Assembly: GCA_030696545.1 (NCBI GenBank)
Contig: JAUYSA010000094.1
Coordinates: 1 to 18,639 of the forward strand
Direction of reading: 5' to 3'
Length of the DNA: 18,639 nt
Source of the DNA: Hyphomonadaceae bacterium
GTDB taxonomy: Bacteria; Pseudomonadota; Alphaproteobacteria; Caulobacterales; Hyphomonadaceae
Each line of letters begins with the position of its first letter. Position 1 is the first letter of the stretch. Of the stretch, positions 1 through 5,963 are shown one piece after another. The notes beneath the pieces are model-generated. The model ran no database searches, was not told the DNA's origin, and saw only the letters and a program-made list of their open reading frames with translations. The translations under genes and the position numbers were made by a program.

Positions 1-220
1 ATATGCCGACATGGTCGATCTCGTCCGTGCCGCGGCGGACCTTGTAGGAAAATTCGCCGCCGACTTTCGGGTCGTTCCGGATGTGGAGGATTTGTTCCTC
101 ACGCAGCAAGGGACCGAACATGAAGCGGGCGATCATCGCGGGATCGAGGATGGTGTCGTAAACGCGCTGGGGCGGAACCTTGAACTGCTGGACTGCGACG
201 GCTGTGGGGTTGCTTGTCAT
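1..220 (-). CDS. SRPBCC/AHSA1-family protein (3' end missing, runs off left edge)
   Basis: Reading the minus strand from the ATG at 220-218 gives 73 residues beginning MTSNPTAVAVQQ and continuing through an open frame to the window edge. The segments QRVYDTILDPAMIARFMFGP and VGGEFSYKVRRG match the N-terminal half of the START-like AHSA1 fold: a first beta strand, a helix with a W/F-containing turn, then the strand carrying VGG-F. These proteins form a hydrophobic ligand pocket in the cytoplasm, and the ligand here is unknown. The start lies 2 nt after the stop of the preceding AHSA1 gene, so it is the third gene of an ArsR-led operon. Two SRPBCC genes in tandem suggest paralogues with different ligands. 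The C-terminal helix is outside the window, so completeness cannot be judged. Confidence 0.8.
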   Translation of the reverse strand, partial: MTSNPTAVAVQQFKVPPQRVYDTILDPAMIARFMFGPLLREEQILHIRNDPKVGGEFSYKVRRGTDEIDHVGI

Positions 221-222
221 CT

Positions 223-684
223 TCAGTGACCCTCTGGCCATGTGCGGCTCTCGACGAGAGATTCGCCGGTCTCGAGGAGACTTTTGAGGCTGGCGAGAAG
301 GTGCGGCCAGCCTTGGGATACGGCGTTGATCATTTTCGAATGCGCCATAGACATTTCGTGGGTGACGGTCAGCTTGACGGCGGAGCCAGCGGGTTCGAGC
401 TCGTAAGTGCAGGTTGAGTGCCCTTCGGCTTTCAGCTCGGGCATGAATTCGTTGCGCCACGTTACGACGAGGCGACGCGGAGGATCGAACTCCAATACCT
501 TGCCGCTATCTCCGATGCGGCCGTCGGGGATCATCAGCTTCCAGTCGGCGCCGACTTTCCAGTCAGACTCCTGGTGAGTGCCGGCCCAGTATTGCCGTGT
601 GAACTCCGGCTCGATCAGGGCGGCCCAGAGTTTCTCCGGCGTTGTGCGAATGTAGGTAACATAGACAAACTTCGACTGGTTCAT
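223..684 (-). CDS. SRPBCC/AHSA1-family (START-like) protein
   Basis: This encodes 153 residues, a normal length for the AHSA1 family. The order is typical: an N-terminal strand and helix (TTPEKLWAALIEPEFTRQYW), a central VGADWKLMIPDG hairpin, the GKVLEFDPPRRLVVTW strand pair, and a C-terminal helix with GWPHLLASLKSLLETGE. That last helix is a signature of the AHSA1 proteins that accompany ArsR repressors. The frame is open further upstream, but the ATG at 684-682 overlaps the ArsR stop as ATGA. The domain begins a few residues later, so this start is preferred and implies translational coupling. The product is probably a soluble cytoplasmic ligand-binding protein. Neither substrate nor enzymatic activity can be read from the sequence. 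Confidence 0.88.
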   Translation of the reverse strand: MNQSKFVYVTYIRTTPEKLWAALIEPEFTRQYWAGTHQESDWKVGADWKLMIPDGRIGDSGKVLEFDPPRRLVVTWRNEFMPELKAEGHSTCTYELEPAGSAVKLTVTHEMSMAHSKMINAVSQGWPHLLASLKSLLETGESLVESRTWPEGH

Positions 685-989
685 TCTGACTCCAATCTTC
701 GCTTCAGATCCACGAGCGCGTCGGCCCGATGACGTTCGAACTTTCGTATCCACCTGTTCGCGATCTCCGCGATCGGAACAGGGTTGAGATAATGAAGCTT
801 TTCGCGACCGCGTTTTACGGTCACGACCAGATTTGCCTCTTCGAGGATCGCCAGATGTTTCGAGACCGCCTGACGGCTCATCGATAGCCCCGAGCACAAC
901 TCGGCCAGCGTCTGAGCGCTTTGCGCGCTGAGGCTGTCGAGCAGGGCTCGTCGGCTTTCATCCGCCAGCGCCCGGAACACCAGATCCAT
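681..989 (-). CDS. ArsR-family helix-turn-helix repressor
   Basis: This encodes 102 residues, starting MDLVFRALADESRRALLD, the usual opening of the ArsR regulators paired with SRPBCC proteins. The winged helix-turn-helix spans about residues 30-75: the recognition helix is MSRQAVSKHLAILEEANLV and the wing is VTVKRGREKLHYLNP. No CxC or other metal-binding pair is present, so this is probably not a metalloregulator. The frame extends upstream to 1019, but that extension would cover the -10 element and part of the operator, so the ATG at 989 is chosen. It has no Shine-Dalgarno sequence and a predicted transcription start at or next to the ATG, so translation is probably leaderless. It heads the ArsR-SRPBCC operon and is divergent from the GTA tail genes. 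Confidence 0.9.
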   Translation of the reverse strand: MDLVFRALADESRRALLDSLSAQSAQTLAELCSGLSMSRQAVSKHLAILEEANLVVTVKRGREKLHYLNPVPIAEIANRWIRKFERHRADALVDLKRRLESE

Positions 990-994
990 GCACT

Positions 995-1024
995 TAAATA
1001 GGCAACCATAGAGTTGCATGTCAA
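995..1024 (-). promoter_or_regulatory. arsR promoter with embedded inverted-repeat operator
   Basis: On the minus strand, a perfect TTGACA (-35, positions 1024-1019) is followed by an 18-nt spacer and TATTTA (-10, positions 1000-995). The spacer holds the inverted repeat GCAAC-N6-GTTGC (1002-1017, plus-strand reading), placed where a dimeric ArsR repressor would block RNA polymerase. The expected transcription start is at about 988-989, the A of the arsR ATG. Autoregulation by ArsR is inferred from this position. The site also lies 36-51 bp upstream of the gp9 start codon on the other strand. Confidence 0.7.
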
Positions 1025-1040
1025 TCGCGAAATTTCAGAG

Positions 1041-1046
1041 AAGGAG
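1041..1046 (+). promoter_or_regulatory. Ribosome binding site fixing the gp9 start
   Basis: AAGGAG lies 6 nt before the ATG at 1053. The frame is open back to an ATG at 1014, but that codon falls inside the arsR operator and has no ribosome binding site. The Shine-Dalgarno position and the family's usual N-terminus select 1053. Confidence 0.8.
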
Positions 1047-1052
1047 AGAGCC

Positions 1053-1481
1053 ATGGCAGGCCAGCGAGGCCGCGACGTGCTGATCAAGATCAGTGACGGA
1101 GGGACACCGGAGACATTTGTTGCTGTCGCGGGAATACGCGCGCGGACGATCAGCCTGAGCGCTGCGTTGGTGGATGCGACGACTGCGCAGAGCCCTCAGG
1201 CCTGGCGAGAGCTGATCGCCGGCGCGGGAACGAAGCGCGCGGAGGTCGCGGGAAGTGGCGTCTTCAGGGATGCAGCTTCCGACGCGCGCATCCGGCAGGC
1301 GTATTTCGGCGGTGAGGCGGCCCGGTTTCGATTGGAGGTGCCGGACTTTGGCGTTCTCGCCGGGCCGTTCCTGATCAGCGAGCTCAGCTATGCGGGCGAT
1401 CATGATGCCGAAGCAACGTTTGCGATCCGGCTGATGTCGGCGGGCGTGGTGGCGTTCGAAGCGGATGTGGAGGGAGCCTAG
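1053..1481 (+). CDS. GTA major tail tube protein, TP901-1 family (RcGTA gp9-like)
   Basis: The 142 residues begin MAGQRGRDVLIKISDG and contain VAGIRARTISLSAALVDATTAQ, WRELIAGAGTKRAEVAGSGVF, RDAASDARIRQAYF and FLISELSYAGDHDAEATFAIRL in the order seen in RcGTA gp9 and the TP901-1 major tail family. Such proteins form stacked rings of the non-contractile tail tube. Length is normal for the family. It is the first gene of the tail module, and its stop TAG abuts the next ATG directly. In a standard GTA cluster, head-tail connector genes come just upstream on the same strand. Here the upstream neighbour is a divergent ArsR operon 63 bp away. No convincing plus-strand promoter is visible in that gap. 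Confidence 0.9.
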   Translation: MAGQRGRDVLIKISDGGTPETFVAVAGIRARTISLSAALVDATTAQSPQAWRELIAGAGTKRAEVAGSGVFRDAASDARIRQAYFGGEAARFRLEVPDFGVLAGPFLISELSYAGDHDAEATFAIRLMSAGVVAFEADVEGA

Positions 1482-1787
1482 ATGGCGAAGGAAGATGAGG
1501 CCGCACAGGTTGCGGCGGACGCGCTGGAGCAGGCGTTGTTGAGAGCGACACGCTCGGTGGAAGCGGAACTCGCGCGTGTGCTGAAACGTGGCGAAGATGA
1601 CCTGGATCGCCTCGCGAGCCGGATCGGCGAGACGCTGGCTCGTTTGGCGATCGAGGAGGTGATTGGGGCCGGCTCCAGTCCGGCGGAGCCTTCCCTGCTC
1701 TCTGATCGAGGCGGCAATGACGCTTCATTCAATCAGGTAGCGACGGCGCTCATGCGCGCGGCAAGGCGTGGCGGGAGGTTTGTATGA
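1482..1787 (+). CDS. Very short GTA tape-measure-like protein (RcGTA gp11-like)
   Basis: This encodes 101 residues, mostly charged amphipathic helix (about residues 5-60: LEQALLRATRSVEAELARVL, DDLDRLASRIGETLARL), then a short linker and the end NQVATALMRAARRGGRFV. The tail end resembles the conserved C-terminus of GTA gp11 proteins, where a SF-NQVA-AL-RA-RRG segment is the rule. The position immediately before gp12 also fits. RcGTA gp11 is roughly twice as long and has a glycine-rich hydrophobic middle that is missing here. No gp10-type protein or tail assembly chaperone lies between gp9 and this gene. It may be a reduced tape measure or an internal-deletion remnant. The assignment rests on synteny plus the C-terminal motif, so it is moderate. 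It overlaps gp12 by ATGA. Confidence 0.6.
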   Translation: MAKEDEAAQVAADALEQALLRATRSVEAELARVLKRGEDDLDRLASRIGETLARLAIEEVIGAGSSPAEPSLLSDRGGNDASFNQVATALMRAARRGGRFV

Positions 1788-2401
1788 GCGGCTTTCACGA
1801 GGTGTTGCTTCCACTTGGGATTGCGCTTGGCGCGACGGGTGGACCTGAGAGGGCGACTGACGTTGTGCGGCTGGCTTCCGGCGTTGAGAGCCGGAATGCG
1901 CGCTGGGCTCATTCCCGGCGGCGGTGGGAAGTTGGGGGTACGGTGATGCGAACGGATCAGGCGCAGGAGCTGGTTGCATTCTTTGAAGCACGGGGCGGCA
2001 GGCAGTACGGCTTTCGGTTTCGTGATCCCCTCGACTGGAAGAGTTGCGCGCCCAGCCAGGCAATTTCCGCGTTGGATCAGCCTCTCGGCTTTGGGGATGG
2101 CGTGCGCGTCGCGTTTCAGTTGTGCAAGCACGGCGACGCTGAAGTGGTGCGCGTCATCACCAAGCCCGTGGCTGATAGCGTCGTGGTTGCGGTTGATGGC
2201 GTGGCGACGACTGCGTTCGGCGTTGATGCTGCGACCGGGCTAGTCACGTTCGAGACGGCGCCTGCCGATGGCGCTGTTTTGACAGCTGGGTTTGCGTTCG
2301 ACGTGCCGGTGAGATTCGACACCGATCGTATGGACATGGCGCTGGTGGGGCATGATGCGGTGCGCATCGTGCGGGCGCCGCTTGTGGAAGTGGCAGGCTG
2401 A
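1784..2401 (+). CDS. GTA distal tail protein, DUF2460 family (RcGTA gp12-like)
   Basis: The 205 residues start MSGFHEVLLPLGIALGATGG. They contain the family hallmarks GVESRNARWAHSRRRWEVG, ELVAFFEARGGRQYGFRFRD, DWKSC and, near the end, FDVPVRFDTDRM, all characteristic of DUF2460 (TIGR02217). In RcGTA the homologue forms the distal tail ring joining the tube to the baseplate hub. Length is close to the usual 205-215 residues, and no disruption is seen. The start codon overlaps the preceding stop (ATGA), and the stop lies 3 nt before gp13, so translation of the module is tightly coupled. Confidence 0.92.
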   Translation: MSGFHEVLLPLGIALGATGGPERATDVVRLASGVESRNARWAHSRRRWEVGGTVMRTDQAQELVAFFEARGGRQYGFRFRDPLDWKSCAPSQAISALDQPLGFGDGVRVAFQLCKHGDAEVVRVITKPVADSVVVAVDGVATTAFGVDAATGLVTFETAPADGAVLTAGFAFDVPVRFDTDRMDMALVGHDAVRIVRAPLVEVAG

Positions 2402-2404
2402 ACA

Positions 2405-3280
2405 ATGAAACAGGTAGGCGATGTTTTCGCCGCTCGCCTCGCAGCGAGCGATACGAGCTTTTGTGTTTGCTGGCGGCTCTTGCGCGACGATGGCGCGGTC
2501 TTCGGTGAAACAGATCATGATGCGATGCTGACGATCGACGGTGTGGAATACCGGCCGTCGGCTGGTCTTCAACATACGACGTTCGACAGTTCGAGCGGGC
2601 TCGCGCCGGGGCGGGCGGCGGCAAAGGGCGCGCTGTCGCTGGATTTTCTTTCCGAGGGGGATCTCGATGCTGGTCTCTGGAATGGCGCGCGCGTCGATGT
2701 GTGGCGTGTCGACTGGCGCGCAGTTGAGCACAGAATTCCGGTATGGTCCGGGAAGCTTTCCGAGGTCACGCGTCAGGGAAGGGCGTTTGCCGCGGAGCTG
2801 ATTAGCCTGAAGGCTGATCTCGAGCGCGTCATAGGCCGGGTCTATCATCGCGACTGCGATGCGGATGTTGGCGACCCGCGCTGTGGAAAGGATCTTGGTG
2901 TTGCTGGGTTCCACGCTGACGGAGTGGTCGCGGATGTCTCGGGCCCGCGGTCCTTTCACGCGACTGGTCTCGATGGTTTCGCTCCGGGGTGGTTTGCGGG
3001 CGGTACGCTGGTCTGGGAGAGCGGAGGGAATGCCGGCGCATTGGTGCGCGTGGAGCGGCATGACGGGGCTGGCACCTGGCTGGCTGTTCCGGCACGCGTG
3101 ATCATCGAGCCAGGCGATACGTTTCGCGTGTTTGCCGGATGCGACAAGAGCTTTGGGATGTGCGGGGGAAAGTTCGGCAACCGGATCAATTTCCGCGGCT
3201 TTCCACACATGCCAGGCCCTGATGCCGTACTTGCCGGACCGGCATCGAACCGCGCCAACATTGGCGGCAAGCGCCCATGA
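2405..3280 (+). CDS. GTA baseplate hub protein, DUF2163/phage BR0599 family (RcGTA gp13-like)
   Basis: The 291 residues comprise an N-terminal DUF2163 domain (about 15-165, including FSETDHD-like FGETDHDAMLTIDGVEY and GLAPGRAAAKGALS) and a C-terminal BR0599 domain (about 200-280, with AGCDKSFGMC and GNRINFRGFPHMPG). Cys151, Cys160, Cys246 and Cys253 occupy the four positions expected to ligate an iron-sulfur cluster, as described for the RcGTA hub and related lambda gpL-type proteins. The protein should connect the distal tail ring to the megatron tip. All four cysteines are present and length is normal, so this gene looks functional despite the broken gp15. It overlaps the next gene by ATGA. 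Confidence 0.92.
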   Translation: MKQVGDVFAARLAASDTSFCVCWRLLRDDGAVFGETDHDAMLTIDGVEYRPSAGLQHTTFDSSSGLAPGRAAAKGALSLDFLSEGDLDAGLWNGARVDVWRVDWRAVEHRIPVWSGKLSEVTRQGRAFAAELISLKADLERVIGRVYHRDCDADVGDPRCGKDLGVAGFHADGVVADVSGPRSFHATGLDGFAPGWFAGGTLVWESGGNAGALVRVERHDGAGTWLAVPARVIIEPGDTFRVFAGCDKSFGMCGGKFGNRINFRGFPHMPGPDAVLAGPASNRANIGGKRP

Positions 3281-3717
3281 GTCTTGTGATGCGGGAAGCC
3301 ATTGTCGCGGAAGCGCGCGCGTGGCTGGGAACGCCGTATCGTCATCAAGCGAGCCTGAATGGCATCGGCGCAGATTGTCTGGGGTTTGTTCGCGGCGTCT
3401 GGCGAGGCGTGATTGGCGAAGAGCCTGAAGGTGCGCCGCCCTACACGCCAGACTGGGCTGAAGCGCTAGGCGAAGAGACTTTGCTCGAAGCGGCGCGGCG
3501 GCACATGCCGGAGATCGCGCCCGGCTTCGCGCGGGCTGGAGATGTCCTGCTGTTCCGGATGGCGCTTGGGGCTCCTGCCAAACATGCCGCGATCGTCGTG
3601 GATGAGGACAGAATTCTGCATGCGTACTGGGGCCGCGCGGTTTGCGAAACGCGACTGGTCCCGTGGTGGCGGCGGCGGATTGCAGCCGCGTTTCAATTTC
3701 CGGGAGTGGAAGACTGA
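3277..3717 (+). CDS. GTA-associated NlpC/P60 cell-wall peptidase (RcGTA gp14-like)
   Basis: This 146-residue NlpC/P60-fold protein has Cys34 in GADCLGFVRGVW, His103 in KHAAIVV and His115 in ILHAYWG, giving the catalytic Cys-His-His set. The family (TIGR02219, putative phage cell wall peptidase) sits at the tail tip and is thought to open the peptidoglycan of the recipient for DNA entry. The N-terminal AWLGTPYRHQAS segment is typical. The ORF overlaps gp13 (ATGA) and gp15 (TGATG), so it sits firmly inside the tail operon. All catalytic residues are intact. Confidence 0.92.
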   Translation: MSLVMREAIVAEARAWLGTPYRHQASLNGIGADCLGFVRGVWRGVIGEEPEGAPPYTPDWAEALGEETLLEAARRHMPEIAPGFARAGDVLLFRMALGAPAKHAAIVVDEDRILHAYWGRAVCETRLVPWWRRRIAAAFQFPGVED

Positions 3718-5933
3718 TGGCCGAACTGGTCTTGGGAAGAGCAGGCGCTGCGATTGGCGCGGCGCTGTTGCCGAAGGGCTTGTCATTCCTTGGCGGTATG
3801 GCCGGGCGTCTGGCAGGTGGGGCGCTGGATGCGCGATACCTTTCGCCTCCGGTTCAAGGGCCGCGTGTGAAGGACTTCCACCTCACCGAGGGACGCGAAG
3901 GCGCGGGCATCCCCGTTGTTTACGGACGCTGTCGCGTCGGAGGGCAGCTGATCTGGGCGGCGGACTTCAAGGAGCGCCGCGACGTTGAAGGTGGGAAAGG
4001 CGGCCCCCGCGTAGCGAACTATTCTTACTCGCTGAGCTTTGCCGTTGCCTTGTGCGAGGGCGAGGTGACGCGTGTTGCGAGGTGCTGGGCGAATGGCGAG
4101 CCGTTCGATCTGTCTCAGGTGACATGGCGTTTGCACAGCGGATCAGAGGAGCAAGCGCCGGATCCGCTTATTGAGGCTGTAGAGGGGGCAGCGTCAGCGC
4201 CAGCTTACCGCGGCGTCGCTTACATCGTGTTTGAGGATATGCCGGTTGATCAATTCGGCGCGCGTATGCCCCAGCTGTCGTTTGAAGTGATCCGCCCGGC
4301 GGCAGGCGCGGGCGATCGTCTCGAAACGATGGCGCGAGCGGTGAACATGATTCCCGGCTCCGGAGAGTTTGCGCTTGCTACGGATATTGTCCGCCGGCGT
4401 CTTGGGCCGGGTCGTGAAGTTGCCGAAAATCAGCATGGGCCGGAACTCAAAAGCGATTTCGAGGCGTCGCTGGATCAGCTCGAAGCCGAGTTGCCTAACG
4501 TGTCGCGGGTAAACCTGGTGGTCGGATGGTTTGGCAGCGACCTGCGGTGCGGAGAATGCCTGATACGGCCCGGCGTCGAGGTTCCAGCCAAAACCACCAT
4601 ACCCTTGGTGTGGAGCGTGGCGGGGATCGAGCGCGGTGATGCGTATGTGGTTTCCAACACGGATGATCGTGCGAACTACGGCGGCACGCCATCAGACAAC
4701 AGCGTCCAGCAGGCGATAGAGGTGTTGAAAGCGCGTGGCTATCACGTGACGCTCTACCCGTTCCTGCTGATGGACATCGCCGCCGGCAACGGCCTGCCCG
4801 ATCCGTATGGCGCCGCCGAGCAGGCAGCGTTTCCGTGGCGAGGGAGGATCAGGACTGTCGCGGGCGATGTTGATGCGCAGGTCGAGCAGTTCTTCGATCG
4901 GTACCGGGCGTTCATCCTGCACTATGCGGAGATGGCTGAAAGCATCGGGGCCGACGGCATCCTGATCGGATCGGAGTTGATCGGACTGACCCGAACGGTT
5001 TCGGGCGGCGTTTATCCTGCTGTGCTGGCGCTGCGCGATCTGGCCCAGGATGTGCGCGCGATTGTCGGGCCGGGTGTCGAGATCAGTTATGCGGCCGACT
5101 GGACTGAATATGGCGCGCACGTTGTTGGGGGCGATGTTGCGTTTCCGCTTGATGCGCTCTGGGCGGATACCGCGATCGATTACGTAGGTCTCGACTGGTA
5201 CGCGCCAATGGCGGACTGGCGCGATGGCGACGGTCATGCGGATGCGGCGGCAAAAGATGGCCGCTCGCTGGCGTATCTTGGGGCCAATATCGCGGCTGGT
5301 GAGGCGTTCGACTGGTATTATCCCGACGATGCCGCGCGAACGGCGCAGGATCGCGTGGCAATAAGCGATGGCGCCTACGCGGAGCCCTGGGTTTTCCGGC
5401 AGAAAGATGTTTCAGGGTGGTGGAGCAGCGCGCATCATCCGCGCGCGGGCGGTGTGAGATCATCGACGCCGACTGCCTGGGCGGCTGGCATGAAGCCGGT
5501 ACGGTTCGTGGAAATGGGATGTCCGGCGGTCGACAAGGGCGCGAACCAGCCGAATGTATTTTACGATCCCAAGAGTTCGGAAAGCGGGTTGCCGCATTTC
5601 TCGGATGGGTCGCGGGATGATGTCGTTCAGCGGCGCGCCATCGAGGCGTTTCACGCTTACTGGAGGAACGCGGAAAATAATCCGGTGTCTTCGGTGTATG
5701 GCGAGCCCATGACGCCTGATGATGGCGCGGCGCTTTGGGCCTGGGACGCGCGGCCATTTCCGGCGTTTCCGGCGCGCGATGATGCGTGGGGCGACGCTGG
5801 CAACTGGCGACTTGGCCACTGGCTGAACGGGCGGGTTGGCTTGGCGTTGCTGTCGGACGTCGTGGCGGATGTATGCGAACGCGTCGGCGTCGATGCTGAG
5901 GTGGGCGGGCTTTCGGGTATTGTGCCGGGCTAA
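3717..5933 (+). CDS. GTA megatron/host-specificity protein gp15, N-terminal part (truncated by in-frame TAA)
   Basis: This encodes 738 residues from the ATG at 3717, which overlaps the gp14 stop. The frame is open upstream to 3642, but that stretch lies inside gp14. Residues about 1-190 are the hub-interacting N-terminus (VVYGRCRVGGQLIWA, YSYSLSFAVALCEGEV). Residues about 280-650 are the GTA TIM-barrel domain, with VNLVVGWFGSDLRC, GILIGSELIGLTR (Glu420), ISYAADWTEYGAHV, YVGLDWYAPM and RFVEMGCPAVDKG (Glu599). These acidic residues sit where glycoside-hydrolase-like barrels carry catalytic acids. The frame stops at codon 739 just as the next domain begins, while homologues are about 1,250-1,300 residues. 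If translated as read, the product keeps the barrel but lacks the receptor-binding and central tail-fibre part. Confidence 0.88.
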   Translation: MAELVLGRAGAAIGAALLPKGLSFLGGMAGRLAGGALDARYLSPPVQGPRVKDFHLTEGREGAGIPVVYGRCRVGGQLIWAADFKERRDVEGGKGGPRVANYSYSLSFAVALCEGEVTRVARCWANGEPFDLSQVTWRLHSGSEEQAPDPLIEAVEGAASAPAYRGVAYIVFEDMPVDQFGARMPQLSFEVIRPAAGAGDRLETMARAVNMIPGSGEFALATDIVRRRLGPGREVAENQHGPELKSDFEASLDQLEAELPNVSRVNLVVGWFGSDLRCGECLIRPGVEVPAKTTIPLVWSVAGIERGDAYVVSNTDDRANYGGTPSDNSVQQAIEVLKARGYHVTLYPFLLMDIAAGNGLPDPYGAAEQAAFPWRGRIRTVAGDVDAQVEQFFDRYRAFILHYAEMAESIGADGILIGSELIGLTRTVSGGVYPAVLALRDLAQDVRAIVGPGVEISYAADWTEYGAHVVGGDVAFPLDALWADTAIDYVGLDWYAPMADWRDGDGHADAAAKDGRSLAYLGANIAAGEAFDWYYPDDAARTAQDRVAISDGAYAEPWVFRQKDVSGWWSSAHHPRAGGVRSSTPTAWAAGMKPVRFVEMGCPAVDKGANQPNVFYDPKSSESGLPHFSDGSRDDVVQRRAIEAFHAYWRNAENNPVSSVYGEPMTPDDGAALWAWDARPFPAFPARDDAWGDAGNWRLGHWLNGRVGLALLSDVVADVCERVGVDAEVGGLSGIVPG
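5931..5933 (+). other. In-frame ochre stop splitting gp15
   Basis: TAA interrupts an otherwise continuous frame. The residues before it (GLSGIVPG) and after it (TFDGPANARSVIEPL) join into the stretch GYxxDxPxxARxxIEPL expected at this point of gp15, where I recall a tyrosine at the stop position. A single change from TAC or TAT would create it. No shift of frame occurs: the codons before and after are both in the frame of the ATG at 3717. Confidence 0.85.
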
Positions 5934-5963
5934 ACGTTTGATGGACCTGCGAACGCGCGATCT

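Noticed and set aside
11..732. Plus-strand open frames over the left end
   Set aside because: They lie opposite well-supported SRPBCC and ArsR genes on the minus strand and show no domain features.
2240..3208. 322-residue minus-strand open frame
   Set aside because: It is antisense to gp13, which has clear family motifs. Its composition (Arg/His/Pro/Ala-rich) is typical of a GC-rich shadow frame.
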